This document shows positions 13,675 through 21,807 of a stretch of 25,474 nucleotides of DNA, piece after piece. The stretch covers positions 1 through 25,474 of the IMG/VR virus record IMGVR_UViG_3300042990_000015, one strand, 5' to 3'. How positions within the stretch are numbered: position 1 is the first letter of the stretch; each line of letters opens with the position of its first letter. This stretch comes from a virus. Below the pieces are notes generated by a model. The model saw only the letters and a list, made by a program, of their open reading frames with translations, was not told where the DNA came from and ran no database searches. The translations under genes were made by a program, and so were the position numbers.

Positions 13675-16600
13675 GCTTTCCGGACACCATTCTCGACATC
13701 TCGGTTGATCTGCTGCTGGGCGGCAGCTGGACGGCGTTGCCGTCGAAGGTCTACGCGCGCGACTCGATCCGGATCACGCGCACCCGCAGTAGTGAGGACT
13801 CGACGCGACCGGACGCGGCGCGCGCACAGCTCACCTTCAACGATCGAGATGGGCGCTTCAGCCCCAACAACCCGTCCGGCATCTACTACGGGCTGATCGG
13901 CAAGAACACCCCGCTGCGCATCTCGGCGGGGCTGGGGGGTACGCCCACGTACCGCGCGGTGTCCACCGGAAGCTGGACGGCCGGCACGGCGTCGGTCGCG
14001 GTGACCAAGCCACTGGCGACCGCGCAGGGCGATGCGCTGATCGCGTTCGCCAGCGCCGACACGCTCGGCACCGATCACACCATCGGCATCACGGTAGGCA
14101 CCACGGCGGGTACGCACTGGAAGCCACTCAAGAGCGCCGACGCCAGCGGGTATCACTACTGCTGGTACAAGATCGCAGGCAGCGCCGAGCCGGCAAGCTG
14201 GACCTTCACGAACAACGGCTCGAACAACGGCACCGTCACCATCGTCGCGGTATCCGGCACGCTCGGCTTCGGTGATGTACAGGTGGCCACCAGCGCGCTT
14301 GCCACGACCAGCGCGCCTACCCCCTCCGCGACACCGTTGGGCGTCAACGACGTCGAGATCAGGTATACCGCCAGCGCGGCCAACGTGACCTATACCCCGC
14401 CGGGCGGATACACCGAGCGCGCCGACTTCAAAGCCGGCACAGCGGTGAGCGCGTCGCTGGCGACGCTCACGCTGGCCAGCATGGCGGCGACCGGCGTGCA
14501 GACCTTCACGGCGAGCGGCGCCGTCGCGGCCAACAGTGGCTTCACGATCACGGTGTCGTCGCGCTCGGCGCGCTTCAACGGCGAGGTGCCAGGCTGGCCA
14601 GCTAACTGGACCCACAAAAACGAGGACATCTGGGTCAGCATCGAGGCAGCGGGTACGTCGCACCGGCTGAGCGGGTCAGGTCAGAACGTCTTCGACTCGC
14701 CGGCTACCAACAGCATCAAGACCGACATCGCCAACGGGCTGCCCATCCTGGCCGCGTGGCCGATGGAGGATGGCGACGGCGCGACCAGCTTCGGCAACCT
14801 GGTGCCGGGCGGGCAGGCCATGACGTATACCGGCAGCCCGAGTCTGGCCACCGACAGCTCCGTGCCGGGCTCGAAGCCGCTGCCCACCTTCAGCAACGGT
14901 GACTACATCCGCTGGCAGGTGCCCAGCTACACCAACACGGGCGAGTGGCAAGTCGCGTTCATCCATCGCACGCCGGCCGCGCCCACGGCGACGGCCGAGC
15001 TGATGAGCTGGTACGTCGGCAACGACCGGTGGGCGCTCAACCTCACGACCGGCGGCAACCTGACCCTGCGCGCGTACAACAGCGCCAGCACCGAGCTGCT
15101 GGGCGACGGCGGCGACGGCATCACCGCACTCTACGGCGAGCCGGTGCTGTACAACATCCTGGCGCGTCAGGTGGGCGGCAACTTCCAGTGGGACTGGCAG
15201 GCCACGGCGGTGGGTGAGCACAACGTCGTAGGCGCCAGCTCGGGCAGCACGCTTGCCGGCACGCTGGGCAAGGTGCGCTACGGCTTCCTCAACATGGGCA
15301 CGCAGTTCGCTTCGCCGGTGCTGGTGGGTCAGCTCTACGTCTCGGCGGACTGGGACCACGCGGCGGACATCCAGGCCGCGCTCGGCTACCTCGGTGAGAC
15401 GGCGGTCGCGCGCCTGACCCGCCTGTCGCAGCTCGCCAGCGTCAGCTTCGACGCGTCGTTCGCGCGTACGACCAGCGAGCTGGTCGGCACGCAACGGGTA
15501 GCCAAGTTCATCGACCTGGTGCAGGACGCGACCGACGCTGACGGCGGCCTGCTCTACGAACCCCGCTACCGCACCGGCTTCTGGTACGCGCCCGCCGGCT
15601 CGCTGTACACGCGCCAGCCCACCCTTGACCTGACCTACACAGGGTCCAGCGGCGAGATTGGCTGGCCGATCATCCCGGACGACAGCGATACGCTGCTGGT
15701 CAATGACTCGACCGTCACGCGTCGCGGCGGTGGCTTCCGGCGCGTCACGCTCGACACGGGCCCGCTTGGCACCCTCAGTCCACCATCCGGCGCAGGTCGC
15801 TATCCGGACACCGCGACGCTGAACCTCTACACCGACGAGCAGGCCACCTACGCGGCCGGCTGGCGGGTGGCGCTGGGCACCTACCTGGACCCCGGCGGCT
15901 ATACGCAGGTGCGCTGGCCACTCATCCACCTGAGCTTGGCCAACATGGCGCGCTGGGGACTGACGGGCCTGCTGGCGCAGGCGGTTGATCTCGACATTGC
16001 CGACCGGGTGACCATCGACGCGATGCCCACGACGCAGACCAGCCCCAATGACGTGTCCAATCTGGTCGCCGGCTTGACCGAGGAGTTGAGTAACAAGACC
16101 TGGGACATCCACATCAACGGGCGACCGGAGGGCCCGTGGCGGGTAGGCGTGCTGGGCGACACCATTCTCGGGCGGCCGGACTCGCAAGATTCTTTCCTGT
16201 TGAATGCGTATACATCCGGCGATACCAGCATGAAAATCGCCAATACCGGCATTCAGGGTGCGCCGACCCTCTGGTCGACCAGCGACACGCCCTATGACCT
16301 GCTGGCCAACGGCGAGCGGATGACCGCCACGGCGATGGCCAGCAACGCCATCAGCTTCGTGAGCGTGGGCGCCGCGACGCACGCGGACAACGCCAGCGTG
16401 ATACCAGGCACGCCGGCCGGCATCGTGAAGGGTGATCTCCTGCTCCTGCTGGCCGCCATCCGCAACACCGCGACCGGCTTCGTGAACAGCATCCTGTCGC
16501 CCGGCGGGTACACGCTGCTGCACAACATGGGCGACCACTTCCGGCTGTACGGCAAGATCTGGGACGGGGTGGAGGGTATGCCCACGGTCGGCTTCGTGGG

Positions 16601-17090
16601 CGGCGCGGCCGGCGACACCACCTCGGCGCAGATGGCAGCGCTGCGCAACGCCCAGTGCCGCGTGATCGCCGGCAGTACCAGCACCAACGGCAGCGCGCAG
16701 AACATCGCCTACCCGGCCACCTCGCCGCAGCCCAGCACCGGCGACCAGCTCCGCAATAACTGCATCGGCTTGATCCTGGGCTGGAAGCAGGACGACTACA
16801 CCAGCGTTGCCACCATCGCGGGCGCGACCGAGATTGCCGAGGCGAGCACGCTGACCGGTAACGATCAGTCGCTCACCTGGGACTACGTGATCCAGACGAC
16901 GGCGGCCGCGATCGCGGCGGGCTCGTTCGTGGTGACCGGCGGCGCCGCCGCAGTGAGCAAGGGCGCTGTCGTCTTCATTGACGGCAGCGTGCAGACGGTC
17001 ACACTGACCAGAGCGGTGAACGGCGTAAGCAAGGCTCAGACGCAGGGCACACAGGTGCGACTGCATACGCCGATGCGCCTGGGTAGGTAG
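13671..17090 (+). CDS. Large minor tail / tail-tip protein with sugar-binding-type domains
   Basis: 1139 aa, GTG 13671 (GTGA overlap). The N-terminus (VDLLLGGSWTALPSKVY, then RAQLTFNDRDGRFSPNNPSGIYY) resembles actinophage distal tail or hub proteins. Residues about 107-297 form a beta-sandwich insertion. Residues about 355-575 look like a LamG/concanavalin-type domain (AWPMEDGDGATSFGNLV, then WQVAFIHRTP and QLYVSADWDHAADIQAALGY). A hub-like part follows (about 580-870). A second sandwich of the same style lies at about 897-1107 (GIVKGDLLLLLAAIRNT...AGDTTSAQMAALRN). The protein probably contacts host surface glycans (inference). It is the longest protein after the tape measure gene, as expected for the tail tip. 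Confidence 0.85.
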   Translation: MSFPDTILDISVDLLLGGSWTALPSKVYARDSIRITRTRSSEDSTRPDAARAQLTFNDRDGRFSPNNPSGIYYGLIGKNTPLRISAGLGGTPTYRAVSTGSWTAGTASVAVTKPLATAQGDALIAFASADTLGTDHTIGITVGTTAGTHWKPLKSADASGYHYCWYKIAGSAEPASWTFTNNGSNNGTVTIVAVSGTLGFGDVQVATSALATTSAPTPSATPLGVNDVEIRYTASAANVTYTPPGGYTERADFKAGTAVSASLATLTLASMAATGVQTFTASGAVAANSGFTITVSSRSARFNGEVPGWPANWTHKNEDIWVSIEAAGTSHRLSGSGQNVFDSPATNSIKTDIANGLPILAAWPMEDGDGATSFGNLVPGGQAMTYTGSPSLATDSSVPGSKPLPTFSNGDYIRWQVPSYTNTGEWQVAFIHRTPAAPTATAELMSWYVGNDRWALNLTTGGNLTLRAYNSASTELLGDGGDGITALYGEPVLYNILARQVGGNFQWDWQATAVGEHNVVGASSGSTLAGTLGKVRYGFLNMGTQFASPVLVGQLYVSADWDHAADIQAALGYLGETAVARLTRLSQLASVSFDASFARTTSELVGTQRVAKFIDLVQDATDADGGLLYEPRYRTGFWYAPAGSLYTRQPTLDLTYTGSSGEIGWPIIPDDSDTLLVNDSTVTRRGGGFRRVTLDTGPLGTLSPPSGAGRYPDTATLNLYTDEQATYAAGWRVALGTYLDPGGYTQVRWPLIHLSLANMARWGLTGLLAQAVDLDIADRVTIDAMPTTQTSPNDVSNLVAGLTEELSNKTWDIHINGRPEGPWRVGVLGDTILGRPDSQDSFLLNAYTSGDTSMKIANTGIQGAPTLWSTSDTPYDLLANGERMTATAMASNAISFVSVGAATHADNASVIPGTPAGIVKGDLLLLLAAIRNTATGFVNSILSPGGYTLLHNMGDHFRLYGKIWDGVEGMPTVGFVGGAAGDTTSAQMAALRNAQCRVIAGSTSTNGSAQNIAYPATSPQPSTGDQLRNNCIGLILGWKQDDYTSVATIAGATEIAEASTLTGNDQSLTWDYVIQTTAAAIAAGSFVVTGGAAAVSKGAVVFIDGSVQTVTLTRAVNGVSKAQTQGTQVRLHTPMRLGR

Positions 17091-17119
17091 CGCGTCGATG
17101 ACCAGGCAGGGGTAGGCAC

Positions 17120-17644
17120 ATGGCTGCGATGACAGCGAATTTCACCGCTGGTGGGGTGCTGCTGGCCAGCGCGCTGACCGACGCGCTGAACGTGCACAAG
17201 CCGCTGTATATCCAGAAGACAGCGGATGAGTCGGTCATCTCGACCACGGTGTTGCACGATGATGCTGAGCTGGTATTGACCCTGGAAGCAAATGTCACAT
17301 ACGAGCTTCAATGCCACATCCTGGTCGATAGCAACACAACGGCCGACTTCAACTCCAGCTTCAGCGGTCCGGCCGGCTACACCTCGGTCTGGATGACCGA
17401 CGGTCTGGCGACATCCGTCGCCGGCCAGGAGGGCATCATCTCGCGCCAGTCGCGGGTGCAGGGTGACTCATGGCCTACCGGTGGTTCGGGCGCGAGCACG
17501 TACGGCGTGCACCGGCCATGCGGGTACGTGACGACAGCGGGGACAGCTGGAGCGTTCCGCTTCAGGTGGGCACAGAACACATCGACAGCCGTGAACACAT
17601 TCGTGCGCGCGGGATCGTGGATGATGCTACGGAGGGTGGTATGA
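17120..17644 (+). CDS. Minor tail / tail-fibre-type protein
   Basis: 174 aa, ATG 17120 after CAGGGGTAGGC. LNVHKPLYIQKTADESVISTTVLHDDAELVLTLEANVTYELQCHILVDS is the pattern seen in small actinophage tail proteins of this position. The rest is beta-rich and ends FRFRWAQNTSTAVNTFVRAGSWMMLRRV, typical of trimeric fibre-tip domains. It probably assembles near the tip or as a host-binding accessory. The function is assigned from family resemblance and location between tip protein and endolysin. Confidence 0.7.
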   Translation: MAAMTANFTAGGVLLASALTDALNVHKPLYIQKTADESVISTTVLHDDAELVLTLEANVTYELQCHILVDSNTTADFNSSFSGPAGYTSVWMTDGLATSVAGQEGIISRQSRVQGDSWPTGGSGASTYGVHRPCGYVTTAGTAGAFRFRWAQNTSTAVNTFVRAGSWMMLRRVV

Positions 17645-17847
17645 GCCAAGAAGAGCACAACCCGTACCGAGAGGTACACCACGGACAGCCTGACGCTGAC
17701 GAGCTGCTGACTGAGGAAGCCCACGGCGAGCTGGTGCTGCGCGCGCCATCGCCGCGCCTGTGGTCCGAAGGTGGCCGCGCCGATGGCTTCCCGTACGAGC
17801 ATGAGCGCGACGACGGCGGCGACGCCGGATCGAGCGGCACGCCATGA
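17641..17847 (+). CDS. 68-aa acidic hydrophilic protein
   Basis: ATG 17641 overlaps the TGA of the tail gene (ATGA), and its own TGA overlaps the endolysin ATG (ATGA). The peptide is polar and acidic (EVHHGQPDADELLTEEAHGELV, HERDDGGDAGSSG) with no membrane span. I do not recognise it. Full coupling on both sides suggests it is translated with the tail fibre and endolysin genes. Confidence 0.6.
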   Translation: MSQEEHNPYREVHHGQPDADELLTEEAHGELVLRAPSPRLWSEGGRADGFPYEHERDDGGDAGSSGTP

Positions 17848-18689
17848 CCGTCTGTACGCCGTGGCGCGTGGCGGACAGCCTGAACAAGCTGCTGACCCAG
17901 ATCAACACGGGCGCTCCGAACCGTGGCAAGGGCTCGGACGGCTCGATCGGGGACAGCGCGCACCAGCTCGAAGGCGCCTGCGGCAGCGAGCACAACTCCT
18001 GCTGCATCAAGGTCAACGGCGTGTGGATCATTCGCGCGCGGGACTTCACGCATGATCCGGCGCACGGCGCCGACATGGGCAAGATCAGCGAGGATCTGCG
18101 CAAAGGCAGAGATCCGCGTACCCGCTACATCATCTTCAACCGGCGGATCACCGGGCCGAACCACAATTGGAACTGGGACGCCTACTCGGGCGACTCGCCG
18201 CACACCGAGCACATGCACGTATCGACCTGGAATGACCAGGCGCGCTTCGACAACACGGCAGCCTGGCCGGTCTTCCAGGGCAGCACATCGACCGGAGGAG
18301 GGTCAGACATGGCCACGCTTGATGAGATCCTGGCACGAGTGATCGAGCTGGAAGAGGGCTACGTTGTACCGCGCAACGCAGCCATCTACTGGGCGCGCGC
18401 AGCGGTGGAGGGTACGGCCACCGGACCGGGCGCCGGGCCCGGTAACAAGCAGCTCGGGCTGAAGCTCGACGCGATCGCGGCACAGCTCGGCATCGCGCAG
18501 GCTGATCTCGATGACATCCAGGCGCACGCCGGCAGCGTCACGCTGTCGCCGGCTGACCTGGCGAGCCTGCGTTCGGGCATCGTGGCTGATCTGTCAGCGG
18601 CGGGCCTGGGGACCACGGCGGCAATCGAAGAGATCGTGGATCGCCAGCTCGACCAGTTCGGTCGCGGCGGCGCTGACGCTGGCGTGTAG
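17844..18689 (+). CDS. Endolysin, M15-like peptidase with C-terminal helical region
   Basis: 281 aa, ATG 17844 (ATGA overlap). The N-terminal 1-150 residues fit a zinc D,D- or L,D-peptidase of the M15 group. Candidate ligands are His50 (SEHNS), Asp67 (IIRARDFTHDP) and His125 (HTEHMHVS), though the spacing is not the textbook SxHxxGxAxD. It would cut peptidoglycan peptide bonds at lysis. Residues 156-281 (MATLDEILARVIELEEGY onward) are helical and lack the peptidase motif, perhaps wall binding or oligomerisation. An internal ATG at 18309 has an excellent ribosome site, so two products may form. Confidence 0.8.
   Translation: MTVCTPWRVADSLNKLLTQINTGAPNRGKGSDGSIGDSAHQLEGACGSEHNSCCIKVNGVWIIRARDFTHDPAHGADMGKISEDLRKGRDPRTRYIIFNRRITGPNHNWNWDAYSGDSPHTEHMHVSTWNDQARFDNTAAWPVFQGSTSTGGGSDMATLDEILARVIELEEGYVVPRNAAIYWARAAVEGTATGPGAGPGNKQLGLKLDAIAAQLGIAQADLDDIQAHAGSVTLSPADLASLRSGIVADLSAAGLGTTAAIEEIVDRQLDQFGRGGADAGV
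18294..18311 (+). promoter_or_regulatory. Internal ribosome site and ATG inside endolysin
   Basis: GGAGGAGGG (18294-18302) lies 6 nt before the in-frame ATG 18309 (residue 156). It is better than the site of the main start. A separate 126-aa C-terminal polypeptide is likely. Confidence 0.55.
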
Positions 18690-18732
18690 CCTGCGCGCGA
18701 TCATGTAGCTGTCGACAGACGGGAGGCCAGCG

Positions 18733-19062
18733 GTGGACTTCTTCAGTGCTGGCCTCCTCGGCGTGCTCGGCAACGTGTCCGGTTGGGTGGTCGCCTTCGT
18801 GGTGCTGATCGGCTTCGTGCGCGCCATCCTGAAAGATCAGGTGGTCACCAGGGGTCGGCTCGATGACGCGCTTGAAGAGATCAAGACCTACCGCGATGTG
18901 CAGCGCCAGCAGGCTGCCGCGCTCGACCGGATCGCAGACTCCATGCACACCGTCGAGCAATTCATCAACGCGCTGCCCAGCCCCCGTAGCGCTGCCGAAC
19001 GTGCTGACCGGTACGACAATCGGCAGGTAGCCCGTGAGCGGTCGGGCAGGGATGGACGCTGA
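18733..19062 (+). CDS. Membrane-anchored coiled-coil protein (lysis cassette)
   Basis: 109 aa, GTG 18733 with GGGAGG upstream. One or two N-terminal spans (residues about 6-32, LLGVLGNVSGWVVAFVVLIG) are followed by a helical cytoplasmic part (RGRLDDALEEIKTYRDVQRQQAAALDRIADSMHTVEQF). This layout is common in actinophage lysis modules, where it is annotated as holin-like or spanin-like accessory. A specific role is not assignable. Confidence 0.7.
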   Translation: MDFFSAGLLGVLGNVSGWVVAFVVLIGFVRAILKDQVVTRGRLDDALEEIKTYRDVQRQQAAALDRIADSMHTVEQFINALPSPRSAAERADRYDNRQVARERSGRDGR

Positions 19063-19255
19063 TGTCATGAGGTGGCCCTGGTCAAAGAAGACTGTGCCTA
19101 CCCCCTCCGTGGAAGCGTTGCGCGCCAAAGAGGAGTCGACCGTCAACCTCGAAAAACTCAGCCGTACGGCCGAAAACCTCGACCTTGCGAAGCGCCGGAA
19201 TCACTTCGGCGATGCCATGCTTGAGCTATTCAGAGGAGTGATACGTGATGGATGA
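19052..19255 (+). CDS. Small DUF7620-like protein
   Basis: 67 aa from ATG 19052 (GGGCAGGG upstream); ATG 19067 (MRWPWSKK) is an equally natural start. It overlaps the upstream gene's 3' end. The sequence is a basic start followed by one long helix, VEALRAKEESTVNLEKLSRTAENLDLAKRRNHFGDAMLELFRG. The RNHF..A...LF ending resembles the DUF7620 group found beside actinophage holin genes (from memory). Function unknown. It may bind a membrane partner encoded next to it. Confidence 0.65.
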   Translation: MDADVMRWPWSKKTVPTPSVEALRAKEESTVNLEKLSRTAENLDLAKRRNHFGDAMLELFRGVIRDG

Positions 19256-19583
19256 CCAGCTCAGCGCCAGGATCATGCTGATTGCGATCCATGGCGTGCT
19301 GGTTTTCGATCTCGCGTTCATCGTCATCATGCATGGCTGGATTCCGTGGCGCCGCAACGCGTGGGGACGCCACGTCATGGCGTTCAGCTACGCGCTCGCG
19401 CTGCCGATCGTGCTCGGGCTGGCGCGGCTCTGGTTCGGCGACTACCCGTACCGCTGGCAGGTGCTCGCCGTGTCCTACGTCGCGCTCATGCTGGCGATGG
19501 GTCATCAGGTCTGGCTGGTCGTCAACGAGCGCTTCATCCGCCCGCGCAGAGTCGCGCGCATGTTCGACCGTAGCAACCCGTAG
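19245..19583 (+). CDS. Three-span membrane protein (lysis cassette)
   Basis: 112 aa, GTG 19245 with AGAGGAG 7 nt upstream; ATG 19248 is the next codon and also possible. Predicted spans: about 10-30 (IMLIAIHGVLVFDLAFIVIM), 44-62 (VMAFSYALALPIVLGLARLW) and 69-92 (YRWQVLAVSYVALMLAMGHQ). Basic flanks (PWRRNAWGRH, RFIRPRRVARMF) suggest orientation. It is adjacent to the holin-type gene and likely modulates lysis, for example as a second holin or antiholin (inference). Confidence 0.7.
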   Translation: MMDDQLSARIMLIAIHGVLVFDLAFIVIMHGWIPWRRNAWGRHVMAFSYALALPIVLGLARLWFGDYPYRWQVLAVSYVALMLAMGHQVWLVVNERFIRPRRVARMFDRSNP

Positions 19584-19591
19584 GAGGCATC

Positions 19592-19852
19592 ATGCCCCGT
19601 CCGCGTCCCGTCCTGATCTATGGCGCCGTCATCGCCGCGCTCGAAACCCTGCTCGGCATAGCTGACCTTGGCGACATGCTGCCCGAGAAGGTGATCGACT
19701 GGCTGCGCATCGTGGTCGTGGTGCTGGTCGCCATCGGCGGTGCGTTCGGCGTACAGTCGCGCGTCACGCCGCTGAGCGCGCCGCAGGACGCCTCCGGTAC
19801 GCCGCTGGTGCCGGAGGACAGCATTCCGGTCAGGCTGCCCCCACGTACATGA
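19592..19852 (+). CDS. Holin
   Basis: 86 aa, ATG 19592 with AGGAGG upstream. MPRPRPVLIYGAVIAALETLLGIADLGDMLPEKV, then WLRIVVVVLVAIGGAFGV, gives two membrane spans (about 7-27 and 37-57) followed by a polar, Pro-rich C-terminus. The PRPVLIYG start and the DLGDMLPEK turn match the small two-span actinophage holins I know. It would permeabilise the membrane at lysis. It overlaps the next gene by ATGA. Confidence 0.75.
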   Translation: MPRPRPVLIYGAVIAALETLLGIADLGDMLPEKVIDWLRIVVVVLVAIGGAFGVQSRVTPLSAPQDASGTPLVPEDSIPVRLPPRT

Positions 19853-20205
19853 ATGAGGCACGCGGGGAAACTACCGGCGAAGCGTACGACCGGGGACACA
19901 CGGCGGGTGGGGTCGATGCCCAGCTCGCCGAGCATAGCCAGCACCTAGCCAAGATCAACGGCTCGATCGAGCGCTTTGCCGGCGAGGTGCACGGGCTGCG
20001 TCTGGATATCCAGGGACTCAAGGATGAGGTGAAGGCCAACGCGCGCGCCGTGCCGTTGGTCGCGGCGGCGCTCAAGGATGCCGACGAAGCGCGCCGGGCG
20101 GCCGGAGAAAGCTCCTGGTCGCCATGGGCGAAAATCTTCGCGGCGATCGGTGGCCTGGCTGCCTTCGTTGGTGTCGTCACGTTCCTGGTGAGCAAGGTGG
20201 GGTAG
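19849..20205 (+). CDS. Coiled-coil protein with C-terminal anchor (XhlA-like layout)
   Basis: 118 aa, ATG 19849 in an ATGA overlap. Residues about 20-75 form a coiled coil (AQLAEHSQHLAKINGSIERFAGEVHGLRLDIQGLKDEVKANA), and residues about 95-116 (IFAAIGGLAAFVGVVTFLVS) a single C-terminal span. This layout, a helix followed by a membrane anchor, is that of XhlA-type or accessory holin proteins. It probably works with the holin encoded just upstream. The TAG stop lies in GGGGTAGGC. Confidence 0.65.
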   Translation: MNEARGETTGEAYDRGHTAGGVDAQLAEHSQHLAKINGSIERFAGEVHGLRLDIQGLKDEVKANARAVPLVAAALKDADEARRAAGESSWSPWAKIFAAIGGLAAFVGVVTFLVSKVG

Positions 20206-20221
20206 GCGTAAGCTCAGCGCC

Positions 20222-20620
20222 ATGCCTCAGCAGCATGAATACGGTGATCGACACGTGCAGCGCATCGAGCACGATATCTCTCCGGCGTTGCGTTCGGCGA
20301 TGGCTGATCTAGGCTCCGAGGTACATCGACACAGCGAACGACTGGAGAGGTTAATCATGTCCGCACGAGACGAACTGCTCGCCAAGGTCAACGAGTTGGC
20401 GACCGCCCAGCAGGAGAACAGCGCCACCCTCACCGAGCTGGTCAAGGACCAGGATCGCGTGCTCGCGCAGCTTGCCGAGCTGGTCGCCAGCGGCGACCTG
20501 AGCGGCGTGGCCGAGCTGGTCGCGCGGGTCCAGGAGGGCAACGCCCAGCAGCTCGCCACCCTTCAGGCCGCCGACGCGGCGCTTGAGGCAGCCGTTCCCG
20601 AGCCGACCCCCGAGCCGTAA
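20222..20620 (+). CDS. Coiled-coil protein, last late gene
   Basis: 132 aa from ATG 20222. An internal in-frame ATG at 20357 has a better site (GGAGAGG) and would give 87 aa (MSARDELLAKVNELATAQQEN onward). Both parts are heptad-like: VNELATAQQENSATLTELVKDQDRVLAQLAELV. The C-terminus is EAAVPEPTPEP. Such coiled coils occur at the end of late operons in actinophages, with no proven role. I list the longer form because the frame stays open and helical throughout. Confidence 0.6.
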   Translation: MPQQHEYGDRHVQRIEHDISPALRSAMADLGSEVHRHSERLERLIMSARDELLAKVNELATAQQENSATLTELVKDQDRVLAQLAELVASGDLSGVAELVARVQEGNAQQLATLQAADAALEAAVPEPTPEP

Positions 20621-20674
20621 ACTTCCCCAAAAGGGATAGTCCCCGCGCTTCGCATGAGGGTGAGCACGGAGACA

Positions 20675-20721
20675 CGAAGCAGCCCAGCTCGCATCTTCAG
20701 TGCGCGAGCTGGGCTGCTTCG
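20675..20721. terminator. Bidirectional terminator between convergent operons
   Basis: An 18-bp perfect stem, 20675-20692 with 20704-20721, has an 11-nt loop. It sits between the late operon end (20620) and the leftward operon end (20763). There is no U-run on either side, as is common in high-GC genomes. A second hairpin follows (ACCGGC 20749-20754 with GCCGGT 20769-20774), reaching into the stop of the 20763 gene. Confidence 0.85.
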
Positions 20722-20762
20722 ATCGGTACCGCCTCCCGAGCGTCACCTACCGGCAGGCTACC

Positions 20763-21641
20763 TCAGTAGCCGGTCGGCGCGTTCACGTACTGCTGTGTGC
20801 CTGCCGGCTGCTGGCCAGCGATCTGCTGGCGCTGCTCCGGCGTCAGGTTCGCCCACACGCTCGCGTCCCACCCCGGGGGAGGGGTAAGCACGGGTGGCTG
20901 GCCCTGAGTGCCCTGCTGCGCCTGCTGTGCGGGCGCTGGGGGCACGAACACGGGTGCCTGGTTACTCGCGTACGTCTGCGCCTGCGGCGCCTGCGGATAC
21001 TGCTGGGCGTACGCGGGCGGGTAGCCGGTGTTCGGCACCTGCCCTTGACTCTGGGTGTTGAGAAGCTGGGGCTCCGGGTTGCGGAACTGCCCAGCCCTGA
21101 ACGCATTCCAGAGCTGGTGCGCGGCGCGGCGGCGCTGCTCGCCGTCCGGCCGGTCTTCCTTGTTGATGGTGCGGTGCGTCTTGGCGATCAGGAACGGCTT
21201 GTTACCGAGCGTTCCCTGCTCGACCACGCCCACGACCAGGCCGCCGATGTTGTCCCGACAGACCTCAACGAAGGCGTCGTTGCCGACGAACACGTTGGTG
21301 AACAGCGCGGGCGTCTCGCTGACGTGCGTGTGCGGGCGCGGGTTGCCACGCTCTTCCGAGTCGCCGTACCTGATCGGTCCGCCGTCAACGACGAAGAGAT
21401 CGAACGTCGCGTTGGGGCGGCGCTGGCCTTCGAACATCGCATTCTCATCCACCCGGATGGGCTTGATGATGACGGTCCGCCCGACCAGGTTGCGCGGCTT
21501 CGGCGAGACGCCGCCACCTCCGCGCGGGTCGCTGAACGGGTCGGCGTTCGGGTCGTCGCTCGGCGGGAAGCCGGGCAGCGGCGCCTGTGGCTGGCCCTGC
21601 GTACCGTAGGGCTGCTGGTACTGGTGCTGTGGCTGTGACAT
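20763..21641 (-). CDS. Early protein with OB-like core and Gln/Pro-rich tail
   Basis: 292 aa, ATG 21641, site AGGAAGAGAG. After a Gln/Pro-rich start, residues about 50-170 form a beta-rich core: LVGRTVIIKPIRVDENAMFEGQRRPNATFDLFVVDGG, then ALFTNVFVGNDAFVEVCRDNIGGLVVGVVEQGTLGNKPFLIAKTHRT. The pattern fits an OB-fold or nucleic-acid-binding protein seen in actinophage early regions. I cannot prove ssDNA binding. The C-terminal 100 residues are Pro/Gln/Ala/Tyr-rich and probably disordered, as in many SSB tails, though the usual acidic tip is missing. It is the last gene of the leftward operon. Confidence 0.75.
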   Translation of the reverse strand: MSQPQHQYQQPYGTQGQPQAPLPGFPPSDDPNADPFSDPRGGGGVSPKPRNLVGRTVIIKPIRVDENAMFEGQRRPNATFDLFVVDGGPIRYGDSEERGNPRPHTHVSETPALFTNVFVGNDAFVEVCRDNIGGLVVGVVEQGTLGNKPFLIAKTHRTINKEDRPDGEQRRRAAHQLWNAFRAGQFRNPEPQLLNTQSQGQVPNTGYPPAYAQQYPQAPQAQTYASNQAPVFVPPAPAQQAQQGTQGQPPVLTPPPGWDASVWANLTPEQRQQIAGQQPAGTQQYVNAPTGY

Positions 21642-21705
21642 GTGCTGCTCTCTTCCTGTCCGCCCTGCCCATCGGCACGTTGCCTGTGTGGTGTCTGAGC
21701 GGATC

Positions 21706-21782
21706 GTGCTCCATCCGGAATCGAATCCGGTCCCGCCATCGCGGCGCCGCTGGGCGTCTGGTGGGGCAAACCTGCTGGAGCA
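21706..21782 (-). tRNA. tRNA-like cloverleaf D (non-canonical)
   Basis: Minus-strand acceptor TGCTCCA/TGGAGCA is a perfect 7-bp stem (plus 21776-21782 and 21707-21713), 76 nt apart. Between them: GGT/ACC D-like arm; CGCC-CAGC-GGCG in the anticodon position (4-nt loop); CCGC-GATG-GCGG variable arm; T-arm CCGGA-TTCGAT-TCCGG with a 6-nt loop. There is no readable anticodon, no U33, and no encoded CCA. It is either a decayed tRNA or a non-decoding tRNA mimic. Confidence 0.4.
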
Positions 21783-21793
21783 ACCTCACTGTA

Positions 21794-21807
21794 CTTGACG
21801 CGTCAAG
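21794..21807 (-). promoter_or_regulatory. Palindromic operator, candidate -35
   Basis: CTTGAC (21794-21799), GC, GTCAAG (21802-21807), a perfect 6-bp-arm palindrome. The minus-strand TTGACG could be a -35 for the 20763-21641 gene, but the element 17 bp downstream (TTGCTC) is a weak -10. The site overlaps the stop of the 21803 gene. Confidence 0.6.

Noticed and set aside
14676-17066. 796-codon minus-strand frame opposite the tail-tip gene
   Set aside because: Composition rich in Arg/Gly/Ala/His with no domain pattern; antisense shadow of the 13671-17090 gene.
18706-18722. Short palindrome CTGTCGACAG before the 18733 gene
   Set aside because: A single 10-bp palindrome without promoter-like context; likely chance.
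20700-21638. 312-codon plus-strand frame opposite the OB-like gene
   Set aside because: It would start inside the terminator hairpin, and its sequence is a low-information shadow.
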